Assembly: GCA_001584585.1 (NCBI GenBank)
Contig: LSYV01000009.1
Span: forward strand, 2,290,065 to 2,354,064
DNA length: 64,000 bases
Direction: 5' to 3'
Origin: Gonium pectorale
Lineage: Eukaryota > Chlorophyta > Chlorophyceae > Chlamydomonadales > Volvocaceae
Shown here: one piece after another, positions 46,301-59,500 of the stretch
How the letters are laid out: each line of letters starts with the position of its first letter
Numbering within the stretch: the stretch's first letter is position 1
Translations under genes and position numbers: made by a program
Notes under the pieces: model-generated
What the model was told of the DNA's origin: nothing
Database searches by the model: none
Seen by the model: the letters and a program-made list of their open reading frames with translations, nothing else

Positions 46301-48947
46301 CTCGGCCGCCTTGCCGTTGTACATGCGGAAGTGGTTGCATGCCTAGGGTGCGGGATTGGGCGGGGTGGGGCGGGTAGCATGGTGCACAATAGGGACGACA
46401 ACAGGTTGGAGGGGTCTGCAGGAGCAGGGCGCCGGCCGCCGGGGGCAGCGAGGCTGCCATGACGGCATTGTATGAGCTGAGGTGGCTGCTGTTAGACTTG
46501 GGAGAGCTAGGGGCCTTCCTTCAGGACCCGCCTGCTCGCCTGTTGTAGGGTTAGCGGGTGGCCCTGAAGGAAGGCTCCTTACTCTCCCAACGCAAGCCAC
46601 GGCGGCATATACCGTGCGGCTGCCCGACTTTTGGATCGCCGACACTCTCCGGGAGCCGGCGAAACAAGGCAAGGACCGGCGAGGCCTCCAGACAGGACAA
46701 ACGCTGCTGGCGCCCAGCCCATTGTTATGTATTCCCTAAAACAGGGGTTTTAGGATTTGGACGGCCCGCACTTCGACCGCCGACAGCCCCGCACGCCCCT
46801 GCCCTCACCTTGAGGTTAACCGCGATGGCCGAGTCCTGGAAGGCGTTCAGGTAGACGCCCAGGATCTCCAGCGACACGTCATAGTAGTCCAGCTTGCAGT
46901 AGCACAGGGCCACGTACACCTGGCCGAAAGGAGGAGAGGATAAGGAGATTGAAGAGGAGGGGATGAGCAGTTGTTGGGGGATCACGGGGTGGGTCGGAAT
47001 GGGGGGTGCGGTGCAGGGGCGGGGAGCGAGTTCCGTTGAGAGGACAGTGCGAGTCCAGCTTTCAGCAGCACCGCGCAGCTTTTACCTGAAGGAAACTGAC
47101 TGATCAGTGGCAGGGCAAGAAGCCAAGGATCAAGAGCAGCTCTGGTCTTCAGATGACTACCACCAAGGCCGCAACAGCCCTGCAAACGCTTCCTTAGACG
47201 TGAACCTGCTGGCACCATCATCGCTTGCGGCCCCTGGCGGGATCCAGTGCACCTGCCGCCCCGTGCGAAGCCGCCCGCCGATTGCCGCCCCGCGCACAGC
47301 CGCCACCACCCAGACCCTGCCAGTCAGCCAGCCGTTTTCACGCAGCGCATTCCCCCTCCCTGACGCTGACGCCCAACCCCTGTCCTCAAGCCCTCACGTT
47401 GAGCGCCAGGTAGTCCCGGTGCTCCAGCAGCAGCCGTTTGTAGATGTCTGTTGCCTGGGGGACGGGGCAGAGAGGACGGGGCGAGAGGGCATAGATTTCG
47501 AGCGGAGGGATGGCATGCTTTCGCCGCGATGCAGAGGGAGTCCAGAATTTGGCGGTGAACACTGTCGCCACGAAAAGCATGTTAGGAGCACCAGCAGGAC
47601 TGCAGGACTTGGCTGCTGCATTTATGTGCAGTGCACCAGCGCCTCGCACGCTGTGCTGTTTCACGAGGACGGCTCCGCCGGCATCGCTCCTGCTTATCGT
47701 TGGACGCGCAAACGCTGCTGCCGCAGCCCCCGCACAACTCAGCACTGCTGCCATGACTTCATGGACACCAGGCCCCTTCTGTCAAGACCATGCCCAAAGG
47801 ACTGCTGTCTTGCATTGACCTAAGCTGCGGGGACCCAACCCGGCCTAACAACGCACCCTAACCCCGCCTAACTGCCATGTACTACGCTGAGGACGTGGGG
47901 CACATGGTAAGCACGTCGCTAAGGGCGTCAGGCTAAGCCCTCCCCGCACAATCTAATTGGAAACGCGAGTGCTCGCAGTGAGGAGTCGAGCAATGGCCGA
48001 TGGTCGCTATGCCAGTCCCCTGCTGCCTCCTCACGCCCCCTCCACCCACATACTGACACAGTCATGATGTACCGCTCCGTGCGCACCTCCTGGAAGTGCG
48101 AGCGCTGGTAGTGGATGGATGCGAGGGTGAGCTGGTCCTCGATGCTGTCCGTCAGCTGGCCATGGTAAGCCATAAGCTTGTCGTCGTTGCCCTGCCGCTG
48201 CGCGCTGTGGAACAAGATGCGCGTCTGCAGTGGGCACTTGGGGCCCTGGCGGTGGAGGGGATAGATGATGAGGGATTGGTAGAGAGCTTCAGGAATCAAG
48301 AGTGAAAGCATGGCATGAGCGGGTGTATCGGTTGAGGTTCGGTTCGTGCTGCGGGCCAAGGAAGGCAGGGAAGTGGGGGGCCAGGGCGCCAGCCCCGCCG
48401 CACCTAACATCTCCAGAGAGTGACCTCCTCGTGCCCCCATGTCATTCCCCGTCCCACCTGCAGGGCCATCTCCTCCGCCTCCTTGTACATGCCCATGTAG
48501 TAAAGGCACGCGGCCGAGTACACATAGCACATGGGGTCCGGGTCATCGTGCGTCAAGAGCTCCTTGTAGATTGCGAGAGACTGCAGGGGCGGAAAAGGTC
48601 AGGGCAAGGCTGGCAGGGAGAGCCGAAGGCATGTGCCACGAAGCGCTGACCTTGTCGTGTTCCCCGTAGTGGAAGTAGCAGTACGCAAGCCACTCCAGGT
48701 TTTTAACATCATTCCGGTTGGCGTGTCGCCGGAACGAGAGCAGTGCAATGGCACCCAGGTAGTCGCGCTTCGTGAGGAACTCCTCCAGCTCAGGCACCTT
48801 TGGCTTTTCATTCTGCTGCGCCTGTCAACCAGGATGGCCAGCAAAGATCAGCTGCTAGGATCCCCGCGTCGCTCGTTGAGAAATGCGACGGACCTGTGCG
48901 ACGTTTGTGCGGGCCGCATGCTGCGGTCTGGATTTGCTGTAGAACAT
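43321..48947 (-). CDS. IFT56: Intraflagellar transport protein IFT56 (TTC26/DYF13)
   Basis: Subunit of the IFT-B complex that moves cargo along cilia and flagella; in known organisms its loss gives short or motility-defective cilia. Thirteen exons: 48947-48894, 48821-48651, 48580-48458, 48245-48087, 47454-47398, 46919-46809, 46342-46196, 45882-45742, 45256-45074, 44878-44754, 44360-44189, 43982-43875, 43434-43321 (TAA). All phases agree. The product is 554 aa, the same length as I recall for vertebrate TTC26. Tell-tale segments are [19 protein letters not shown] near the N terminus, [40 protein letters not shown] and the C-terminal [12 protein letters not shown]. The protein is a TPR-type helical solenoid throughout. 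The first exon (18 codons, beginning [18 protein letters not shown]) was placed by splice phase and by analogy with the basic N terminus of homologues. The gene appears intact. Confidence 0.95.
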
Positions 48948-51630
48948 TATGCGCTAGAGGTAGTGCTGCTACGCAGCTGCGGCCCGCGCGCTAGGCCTAC
49001 GTATTTTATAAGGAAGTATGTTTTCAAGGGTCAAGCTGGGAAGCAAATCCCTGTATATCTGAGCGGAGGTGTACTTGATTGCAGACTTCGAGGGCGTCGA
49101 GGAATGCGGGGATGAAGGCGTTAACTCTACTGTACTCCTTTGGATTGCAATTGATACCGTTTACGCAAACGTGTACTGTGAAGCCTTACGGTAGCAACCA
49201 ACCTCAATGCAGCTGGGTCTCCATTGGCCGTGCAGTGCCGTACAGCATGGCGTGTTTTTCAAGTCCCCACCCCCACACTAGAGAACCAGAAACGGGGAAG
49301 GCAGCCTCTACGGACATACACACCCGAGGGTGTGACTAGCATACTGTGCCCGAAAGTCAGCCATCAGCCCCGGTCTGTATGAGCTGGCACCACGCGCCGT
49401 GCGCGCACGGGATAACGTGGCAGAATGTCACGCCAACTAACGTGGTGCTGTCTAGCACTGGGAAGGCTACGCACCCTAGGTAGGACGGGCTAGCCTCAGC
49501 TGCCTCCAGGTAAGGGCGTCCGTGCTCGCAAGTTGCGTCGCGAAAGGTTACAAACAGGAATTCACGCGTCCTCGGCACGGATTCTGCGTTCTGTGTGCTA
49601 CTCAGTGTCTTAATATCACAGAGTGCGAGACGCAGATAGCTGGTCTCGCACTGGCGCTGGCCTTCTCGCCAGTCTTAACGCTCCAGGGGAACCCGCCCAG
49701 GTCACACCTAGCACGGCCGAACCCCGATACACACAAACAGTAATCACAATGCCAATAATAGTGCTCGCTCTCAAGGCCGGCACACGGAAACCAAGCAATG
49801 AGCGCTAACCGAAGGGGCCAAACCCAACGGTTTCCTAACCAACTGCCAACAGTTCTGCGCGTTCAGCACGTAATATGGCGACCACATGAGATAGCGTGAC
49901 AGCAAGCCGTGGTGAGACTATGTAGAGAGGGAACCAGGAGAGAGGGAACGGTGCGGGTGGCAAGAGAGCAGGGTAGTGTACCATCTCCCCAAAATATATA
50001 TGTGGAAGGGGGCGTGTATATGCGGTGAAGGGAAGGCACAGCGGCACGGGCCGCCACGAGCTCCCACAGGACCATAACTCCAGCCTCTCCAGCTCAACCT
50101 AGGAACCTGATCCAGTATACAACGCGCACGTCTGCAGACGAACTGGCCTAATACGGATGTTTGTGATTGGTGGTGATAATATTAACCAGCTTCATGTTAC
50201 AAGGCATGGGAAAGCTTTGATCTTGCGCTGGCACCCAACCAGAAGCATCACCGATGAGCGCCTTCAAAACACTGGAACAGCCTCCTTCCCGGCGCAACAG
50301 AATGGGTTCGGCGCTTCAGAGCGCAAGAGGGACTCACACTCTGCCGATCCCGTCCGTTGCCGACCATCGACCGCCTGTAGCATACAAACAACCCAGAACG
50401 CCGACATGCTCGTCTATGCCACAACCACATGATCCATGTCGCGCCGTACGCGGGGTTACCACGCGTGTGATAAAAGGATCAGAGCAAGCTTGCGACTGGA
50501 GTGAAGAGATACACTCACGGCTAAATAGCAGCGAACGTCAGCAGCTGCACACAGCAACGGAGACCCAATCCAGAACTTTTGGGGACCAAAGGCTGCAACC
50601 CACGACACCCTTTGCTTCTTATATGGAATAGACCGAAACAGTAGCAAACCCGCACAGCCCCGCGAGCTCCTTCCATGCATCAAATAACTGGAAATCAGGA
50701 CTGATACAGCGGGATTAGCAGTAGCGAGATATCGTCTTTGCAAAGTGCCTTGCAGGCAGCCAAGGCATCAATCTTAGTTGCAAGCAATGTTACGTGCGCC
50801 CGTACGGCTTGGCGTACGACAAAACATGCGTCCGACAAGCGCATCACGAGGGCGTTCATTGGGTCCCCAAGGCTCGCAAAATGCGCAGAAGCCAAGAACT
50901 GTTCGCTTTCATTGTCCGCTACAGGGCACACACAACAGCATGCACGCTGCTGCAAAGCTCCATAGCGGAACAATGCCAGATCATGACACATGCACACCTC
51001 ATGCGGCCTTGCAAGCCGTGCCGGTCACGCCAGCACAGGCTCACATTTCCCCGAGGCTTTTAAACACGGGAACTCGATGCTGATTAGATGACCGGCCACA
51101 TCTAAACCGATGTGACCATCCCAACAGAAGGCTGCGACGCTCCATTTGGCATCAGCCGATTCAAGTCACGCCCATAAGCACAAACACGCTCAACACACCA
51201 CATTACCGCACGCCACAGACCACAACATCACCGGGCAACTCCACCCTCCAACCACACTTGTCGTTCGCGGTAAAAGAAGACGTGACGCTGCCATTGACCG
51301 TGCCAATCGTCTCACTAGCAGGCATTGAGTTCCACGCCACGTCTCGACTGGCCCCCGAAAGGCACTAGTTGACGAAGCAGACCGCTGTCTGCGCCCGAAC
51401 AGACGCACCTGGCATTGCCAGCCACGGCCAAATTAAGCAGCAGTAGATCTACGGGCAGCGCCCAAACCGTGCGTGCGGGCCCACACAGCCCCCGATGCAA
51501 TCGCTCACCCATAGCCGAACCATGGACCGGCCGCAGCGAAGCACGGCGCGGCACCAGAGAGCGCCAAAAAGACATACGGTCTCCGCGTGCGCCCGGGCCA
51601 ACACGCGAAATATCGCCATCAACCCATCAA

Positions 51631-51724
51631 GCTCATTGAATGACGAATGGGGCTGTTCTCCCCCAGCGGTACGCGGGGGAGAACAGCCCCATTCGTCGTT
51701 CAATGAGCCCCGCGTACCGCTGGG
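51631..51724. repeat. Two overlapping inverted repeats (alternative hairpins)
   Basis: Arm 51631-51664 pairs with 51675-51708 (34 nt each, one mismatch, 10-base loop). A second arm, 51662-51678, pairs perfectly with 51708-51724 (17 nt). The second left arm contains the loop of the first, so the two hairpins exclude each other. No coding sequence is associated. Confidence 0.9.
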
Positions 51725-52469
51725 ACGATACACCTACACAAAGGCGATACTGAAGAGCGCCACAAGCAAAGTCGGCATCGTCCCCAAACGCTAGCCAGCC
51801 GACGAGCCGAGTGCCCAGTCCACTGATGCGCGACTGGGCATGAACGCAGGATGGCCCAGACATACGTAAACCTGCGGTAAAGCTCGCCGCCTCTTTCGAA
51901 GACTGCCAAACGACACCAGGGCATTGAAGCAATGCCCCCAAGCACGGAACAGGAACAGCAACTAATAAATGTACTCTCGGTCATTTCGTCCTTATTCTGG
52001 CGTCTCTTGCCGCCAGACATTCGTGCGCGCACCCTTCTCCCAAAAGCATTCCACGGCACTTTGCAGCCGTGCCCACACAGGTCTCCCGCGAGCGGCGCTG
52101 CCGCCACGCCGCACATGCAAAACCTCGCCTGCAAACCCGACAGCAGGCGCATGCCACTCCAACGACTTCAGCGGGGACCTCCCAGCGCAGCGACAGCAAC
52201 TGCGTAATCGCTGCAGTACTCGATACCCATCAACGCCACGAGCTATACTGGAACTCCGTTCCCATTCGCCACATCAGCTTTGGTGCGTCCAGCCCCACGG
52301 CTGCCGCTTCAACTTCATGGCCATTCCTCGAGCCGCAGTGCCGGGCACATCAGGTCCACTGCGTCCAGCAAGAGCGCACAGCGATTGAGGCCTGCACCCA
52401 CGTTGCCGCTCACGTGCCTCGCAGCGGCGACGCCAAGCGCCCCAACTCCCACGCGCTGCTCTCCCATCA

Positions 52470-52474
52470 TTACA
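52470..52474 (-). terminator. Possible TGTAA poly(A) signal of the 854-aa protein gene
   Basis: TTACA on the plus strand, that is TGTAA on the minus strand, about 425 bases after the stop codon at 52899. Spacing is plausible for an algal 3' UTR. Confidence 0.4.
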
Positions 52475-52898
52475 ATCTTTGAACGTCGCTCCATTTGCCT
52501 GGTCCCCAACTGCCGGGAGTTGGGCCAAGTACACCACGGATATAGCAAAGGACGTTCGCTCCATCTGATTCACCAATGCTCTCACGACCGGCCCACCCGC
52601 GACCTGTGTCAAGGCCGAATGGCCAGGATCCACCCTTCAAAATAAAACACAAAGTGCGCACCGCTGCGCAATGTTCGCCGACACCAGCGTCCACGGTCGC
52701 GATAAGGACGGGTTGCAGGTGGAATGGACGGAAACCCCTTGAGTGCCGCACACAGCCAGCCTGTCTGCCGGCGGCCCGCCCGCCTCGCCAGTCGCAACCG
52801 TCTGCCGGCCTCGCGCACGTCCGCGCCATCCTCGTCATCACGTCGCTCGCGGGCGTCCGATGACGAGCGTGATGGGGTGTTGCGTATCCAGCTGAGCC

Positions 52899-55800
52899 TC
52901 ACCACATGTTGGTATACACCCAGCTGCGCATCTCGTTGATCATGCCTGCCAGTGGCGCGTTGGCGGGCGCCGAGGGGTCCAGCGCCAGCAGGCAGCTGGT
53001 AGCCTCGCCGTCCTTGTGGCGCAGTCGGCCCCACAGCATCTCCTCCAGCTCGTCCGCCAGGAGCGCGTCCTCCAGCTCTACGTCAGCGCCGGCGTCAGCG
53101 CCGACCCGCGGGTCCGTGGCCTGGGCGCCGACCCGCGGCTCGCCAGCGATCATGGCGGCGTGCAGCTCCCGGAGATGATCAACCAGCTGCGAGGCGGACA
53201 TAGCAGCCTGGGGTCCGGGGGCGGCGCCGACCCGCGGGTCGACGGCGCTTGCGGCGGCGCTGCATAGGGAGCTGGAGGGCGCGGTCGCAAGTCCGGCGGT
53301 GATGGAGCTCGCTGTGTCGTTGCGCTGCAGCGTGCAGTCGGTCCTGCGCAGGAGGGAGGACGAGGGCGCCATTAGCCAGGTGCAAAGGGTGACTGCCGGG
53401 GCCCGCGCGCGCCACATTTGGCTGGCAGCTGGTGCCCCGACGCCACACGCGGGTGCGGGTGCCCGTTGGTGCTCAACCGCCCAATACACACCTGTCCCCG
53501 GCTCGCCGCCCATGGTGTTTCAAGGGAGCCATGGCCATGTAGGCACCTCTGATCCCAACCCAGTGAGGAATGCTTCTTAACGTAACTACCCTACCTGCTA
53601 GATGTGGGGCGTAGGACCTCAGACCGCGTGCTGGGCAGGGTCGTGGAGCTCAACCGCGTCGCCGCGCCTGGCAAGACCCCCGATGCGGCGCGCGCGACGG
53701 GGCCCGCAACCACTGCCACCGCCGCGGGCGCCGCCTGGGAGTGCGCCCGCGCCTGCGGAGGCCGGAGCGCCTCCGCCGCCGACAGCAGCCTCGGGCTGGT
53801 GGCGCCGGTCCCCCCGGCACGCGGGCTGCTGCCGGTGAACGCCTGCGGGCCGCTGCTGCTGCTGCCGTACGCGGCGCGGATGCGCGCGGCTGAGATGCCA
53901 CCAGCCATCGGCGACGACGCCGACGCCGACAGGCCACCGCCGGCGGTGCCGCCGGCGGCGGGCACGCCGCCGCCGGTGCTGCCGTAGGCAAGGGCCAGTA
54001 TGCTGGGTATCGCGGTGGGCCCAACGCCACTGCTGTAAAGGATATCAGAGGAGGCCGTGGAGGCGGCGGCCTCGGGCATGAGCAGCTGCTGCAGGAAGGA
54101 AGCACCGTCGTCTCCGGGGGCCGCGCTATCCACCATGGCCTGCGGCGCGTTGCGGGGTAGGGGCGCACTTCAGCTGTTGCTCAACGAAGTGTGTCGACAG
54201 GGAGCTTTCACGACCGACAATGCAGGAGGCGTTGCGGACGCAAGATACGGTGAAAGAACATTCAGACGGAGGATGGTTGTGGCGAAGGAGGCTGAACGGT
54301 TGGGCAAGCCCCGACAATCCCATCACCGGAAGGGTGATGAGAATGCGCGGACAAGCAAATAGGAACATACCTACCCTGGCTGCCCCAGAATAGCGGCCGG
54401 CTCCGCGTTGAGCCTCGTTGGCATCGGCTTCCAGTTACAATGCCACACACACACCCCAGACCCCTCGCCCCCCGCACCGCAACCGGGTGTCCCCGTCCCG
54501 GCTTTTCACCTGCAGTCGCTCTGCCGTATTGCGGATGCCCTCCGTGAACGACGCCGAGCTGCGGGCCGCCATGAGATCCGCAGCGGCGGGGACGCCGCCG
54601 GCGGTGCCGCTGCGCACGCGCGACAGGTCCGGGACGTCATTCAGGTCCAGCCAGTCATCGAGGCCAGCGGCGCCGGCATCGCAGCTGTCGCCGCCGCCGG
54701 TGCTTCCGGCGCCGCGGCTAGGGACCACTGACGGGGTGGGCGAACCCTTGGCCGGCCGGCAGGCGCCGCTGTCAGGATCCACGAACTGCACTCCACACGC
54801 GGTGTGGATGGTCATTGGCCGCGATTGCGCGAGCCAGTGGCGCAGTCCCTGGGACTGGGGCGGAGGGCGGAGGGCCAGCGGCACAACCGCGGCGGCAGAG
54901 GCCTGCGCAGGCTGCGCCGAGGTCGTGCCCGCGTCTACGGCCGCCGACAGCACACGGTGGATGGAGACGGGGCCGGAGCGCCGCTGGAACGGAGGCGGTG
55001 CGTTGAGGGGCGGGGGCGCCGCGAGGGAGCGGGCCCCGCGCGCGGCGGCCTTCTCCGCTTGCTGTCGTTGCTGCAGGCGCTGCACAGCTTGGCTGACGGC
55101 GGCGGGGGAGAGCTCGCCACCGCCATTGAGGCAGGACGTGGAGGCGTACGCGCGGTGGAGCGGGTCTTGGGCGGCAGGCCCACGGGCCTGCCCGACGGGT
55201 GCCCCGAGCTCTCGTGCGGCGGTGCCGCGGTTGCAACCCTGCTGCAGAATGGGGAGGGAGGAGGTGATGGCGCACTTTGCCACCTGTGCCGGGGTTGACG
55301 GCGGCGGGTCTCCCTCATGGTCACTGCCGGGCTCCGTGGGGTGTTCAAGGCGGGTCCACTGGTCGTGCTCGGCGCCGTGCTCGGTCGGGCAAGCGTCGGG
55401 AAGGGGCCAGGGCAAGACGGACTGCAGCTTGCCCGGCTCGCTAGTTTGGCCCAGCGTTGAGCCAGGATTTCGCAACACGGATGGGCTGGCACAGCCGCTT
55501 GCGGTGAGGCGCTGCACGGGGCTGAGCCAAGAGCCGGTGGATGCTGACGCCTCAGACATGCGCAGCGAGCAGGAGACGGCGCAAGAGCTGGCCGCATCGG
55601 TGCCCAGTTCGCCGAAGGGGATCGCGGCTGTCACCAAAGGAGCGTCCTCCGTAGAGAACGGGCTGCCACTCCGCTCCATACTACTTACGGGCTGTGAACC
55701 CGAGGTGCGGCCAGCATCGCCAACAGGTGCGCCTTCGGGCTGTCTCTCCAGGCGCGACAGCGATGTCGAGCTGATCTGAGCTTCAAGGCCCTTTTCCAGG

Positions 55801-56084
55801 CCCTGCAAGCTGGCCAGCGCCGCTTCCGAGCTTTTTCTAAAGGGCTGCCCTGACGAAGGGGTGCGAGACGCGCTGCGCTCCTCTGCATCATTTAGGAACG
55901 CCTGGAGCCTTTCTGCGGAGCCCAAGTCCTTCCTATTAACGCTCCGCTCGCGCGGCGAAAGGCGTGGTGAGCTGATGTCCGAGGCGGAGATATGCACTCT
56001 TATGGACTGTAGGAAGCCACGCAAACCGCCAGCTGAGCCGCGCGAACTGCGCGTCTCACTATCAGGGTCGCTAGGCAAACCCAT
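52899..56084 (-). CDS. Ser/Ala/Pro-rich protein of unknown function, 854 aa
   Basis: Three exons: 56084-54510, 54139-53595, 53343-52899 (TGA). Phases are 0 and 2 and the product is 854 aa. I do not recognise a family. The ATG at 56084 (MGLPSDPDSETRSS) is the first true ATG in a frame that is open further upstream. The first 525 residues are low complexity and rich in Ser, Ala, Pro and Arg, with short patterned segments such as SPRLSPRERSVNRKDLGSAE and a Gln/Ala-rich helix-prone run (VSQAVQRLQQRQQAEKAAAR). Exon 2 is Gly/Ser/Ala rich. Exon 3 is different: it has three DPRVGA-type short repeats and ends in a more ordered-looking acidic and helical part (ELEDALLADELEEMLWGRL, MINEMRSWVYTNMW). Many Ser-Pro and Arg-x-x-Ser sites suggest a phosphorylated, largely disordered protein. 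It diverges from the gene at 56595. Confidence 0.65.
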
Positions 56085-56594
56085 AGTTGCAATCCTTCCG
56101 CAGTCTTCTGCTAGCAGTCGTTCTGTCCCAGTCCCCGCGAGAGATGCGCAGACTCGGTGAAGTGTGTGATTCAAAGAACAGAGTGTACCCGACCGAGTTG
56201 GAATGGAGCAGCCGCGCGAACCGTGCTATAAGGCGCGGGGCCGTTCGCAGTCGGCAGGAGCAGGCATATTGATCTAGTCTATGGAGCAACGTTCCATCAC
56301 TGCTATCGCGGCAGTGTATGCGCGTAGTGACTGGTAAGCATCGCTCCGTACCCGCGCGTAACTTGCATGAACCTGTGGAGCCAGTTGCTCCGGGGGCCGC
56401 ATCGGCGACGACCCAGGAGTTCTTGAGAATGTTGGCTCCACAGAGTTGCAGATTGGGCCTCAGTCGGTGGTCGGCAGGTGCAGTCCGCACGGATGTTGTT
56501 ACCGCCGTCCCTAGTCGTTTCACTATGCAGCATCGAGGTACAAGATCGGGTGGGCTAAAGCCCGCCGGCGAATGTTGAGGGTGTTGTGAGCTGT
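56085..56594. promoter_or_regulatory. Divergent promoter region, 510 bp
   Basis: Separates the start codons of the minus-strand 854-aa protein gene and the plus-strand plastid-like gene. Both 5' UTRs and promoters must lie here. No specific element recognised. Confidence 0.45.
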
Positions 56595-59500
56595 ATGCGG
56601 CGCTGGCAAGCAATTGGATGCGAGGGCGTTGCGGCGGGCATAAATCATGCTTCGCGGGGCTTGTCAGTGGTGCCGGCTTCAACGGTATCTGCCTTGTTTT
56701 CCTCGTGGTCTGTTTTCTGTAGATACATCACCAAATTGCTCAACAATATTACAATAGACTTCCTCTATCTTGGATCTGCCGCAGTGCCGCGTGCGGCGGG
56801 GCTTGGGACCCAGCCGACGGCGCTCATCGCGCCCTCCCGCCCTTGTGGACGGGCCGTGCGCGTAGCAGCAGTGTCAGGTGGGTACGGACTGTGCGACGCG
56901 TTTGCGTCACGGGAACTTCTCTACATGGGGTTGGGGTGGGGAGCCCACCCTTGCTGTGGCAAGTCAAGTAGGTGGACATGGCCCTGGAACAGAGACCCCG
57001 GTTGGATCTCGTCCCAAGCCCATTTTGACTGCTGCGCAACGTGCCCGAACGGTGGTGAGACCGGGCACATGCAGTCTCCCTCCTGCTGCCTCGCCCCTCC
57101 CCGCCTCCGCCGCCACCGCAAGCTTGTCTCCCAACCCCCAACCTAACGATTGCGGACATCGGCGCGCCCATTTCGGCGGCGGTTGAATGGGCCGCCCCAT
57201 TAACCCGGGTACCGCAGGACCCCGTTCCCGCCAGCCTGTGCGACAAGTGACGACGGAAGAGGAGGACGAGGAGGAGGAGGAGGAGGGGGCGCAGCAGCAG
57301 GCGGCGGCTGCGGAGGAGGGCGCCGGCGCGGACGCGGCGGCTGAGGCGGGTGCCTCGCTCCCGGAGCAGACGGAGGCGGTGGTGGAGGCGGGCGCTGCTC
57401 AGCAGCGGCTGGTGACGGAGGAGGAGGAGGTGGAGGTGGAGCAGGTCATCGAGGTGAGGCGGTTGGGCGGTTGGCGGTTACACGTCTGACGATTGCTGGT
57501 TGGTTGTTGGCAAGAGCTCCGGGATAGGTTTTCGCGTTTGGCTCCATGCCTCACGCGCTGGCTGCCCGGCTTCGCAGCCCCTACCTCACACCGGGGCACA
57601 TGCCCCCGGTGGTCAGCCAGTGCCCATACCGGTCTCCGGTGCCGCCATTTGGATGAGGCGGGCGCTGGGCGCAGGGAGGGCTGCCGTCGGTGGGCGGTGG
57701 GCGCCCCCCTCCAGCCCGCGCGAGAGCAACTCGCGAGAGCTTCCCGCGGCCGGCAGCTGGCGGGCGGGCGGCTGGACATGAGCCTGGGGCTTACCCACTG
57801 AGGATGCAACCCTCTCCTTTGATCCCTCCCCCCGCCCACCCCACGCGGCACCTTGCCGTGTGCCGTGCCAGGAAACTAGCTGCGCCTGAGCGCGACGGCG
57901 GGGCTGCCCTCCGGGCCGGGCCGCGCGGAATCAGATCTGCACGCCACCTGGAGTGCCGGGGCCATCGGCCGCTGGGCAGCAGCAGCTGATTGCGTGTGTG
58001 CCCTTCTGCGCCCTCACCAGCCCGCCGCCTGAGCTCCGCTGCCCCCCGCCCCTCGCTGCCTCGTTGATCCCCCCTTCCCCACCCCCGTTCCGTATTACCC
58101 CTTCCCCGCCCCGCCCCGTGCAGCCCTGGACCCTCTCCTCGGCCGCCGCCCGCTCGCAGGCCTTCGTGACGACCACGTGGCCTGGTGCGTTGGCAGTTGG
58201 GGCGGTTGTGACGGTTGACGGCGGGTGCAGGCCGGCTCTCCCGCGGATGTGGGGTTGGGGCGGGGGGGGGGCGAGGGATGAGACGGATCCGGCTTTGTGG
58301 TGCGAAGGTTTCAGTGAGGGTGGGTGGTGGGTGGTGCTGGTGCTTGGCTGGGTGTGTTGTATGGGGAGGGGGCCAGGTGCCAACTGACGCCGGGTGTCGG
58401 GGATCAGCGCACCCCACAGCTGACGGCTGTACTTGCATTGTACCATCTGCCACTAGGCCAACTCTGACACAGGGGCCTGCACCACCTCGCTGCGTTTGTG
58501 CCCCTTGTTGCGTTTCGGCCTCCGTGTATGTCATCCCCTCCCTCTGAACCTGCTGGTTGCCCCCGGATGCCCTGGAGCCCGCTCCCATCGGATACTTTGT
58601 CCTCAACCCACCCACCCCCCACCTCCTTCCGTATTACCCCCACCTCCTTCGCCCCCGCTGCGCACGCGCGCAGGCCGCATCCTGCTCGGCGGCGCGGTCG
58701 CGCTCTTCCTGGGGACGCTGGCGCTGGCGGTGTACCGCGCGTGGCAGAAGACCAACACCGCCCGGGCCAAGCGCATGCGGCAGGTGCGAGCGGGCGGGCG
58801 GGCGGGCAGCGCCGGATTAAGGTGGGGGGGGTGAGGAGGTTGGATGGCGTTCTCACGGAGGCGGGGGAGGGCAGGGGCGAGAGCACATGGAGCCAGGGAC
58901 GCCGGTGCGGGGCGTGTGGAAGGGAGCAGGGCTCGGGAGGTGGGCGAAAACGGAGAGAAGGTGGGGAGGGGGAAAGGCCCCGGCGGAAGGGGTGTGAGAG
59001 GGTAAGGGAGCCACAAGGTCCTCTATTGAGTATGCGATTCGGTGTCCGCGACGCGACCCGTTTCCCTTCTTCGTTACCCCCCCCCAGATCGACCGCAACC
59101 GGGAGCTGGTTGACGGCATCAACGCGTACCTGCTGGCGGGCAACCGCGCGGGCCTCACGCCGGGCATCCTGCGGGTGGGCGGTCGGGTGGCGCCGGGGCG
59201 TGGGTTCATGCAGAAGGGCGCCGGGGCGTTGGGTGTAGTGAGTGGCGTGTGGGGTATGGTGTATCGGGTTGGAAGGCGTCCTCAGTAGAGAAGCGGGGGG
59301 GGGGGCATTCTCGTCCCGTCCGTCAAATAGACTGAGAGCTGAGGGTCGAAGGGGGGTTCTGTGGCGTCGTAGTTTGGGTAAGACTGTGGCCCCGGTAGGG
59401 TATGGGGCGGGGACGTCGACTAGGCTTAATTGGAACGCAGCGTCCTGCGGGTGGGTGGGCTAGGTAAGATGGCGGGTAGTGGCGTGGATGGGAAATAATG

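Larger units (their letters stand above)
48948..52898. other. Intergenic region upstream of IFT56
   Basis: Almost 4 kb between the IFT56 start and the stop of the 854-aa protein gene, both on the minus strand. Open frames are short and unrecognised on both strands. It holds the IFT56 promoter, a strong inverted-repeat structure at 51631-51724 and a candidate poly(A) signal at 52470-52474. A small unrecognised gene cannot be excluded. Confidence 0.5.

Noticed and set aside
50695..50997. 100-codon minus-strand frame with a fairly natural composition
   Set aside because: No family recognised, no neighbouring exons with matching phase, and it lies in a region with stops in all frames on both sides.
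54418..55779. 453-codon plus-strand frame opposite the 854-aa protein gene
   Set aside because: It is the antisense of a GC-rich coding exon. The minus-strand frame is longer, has matching splice sites on both following exons and a proper stop.
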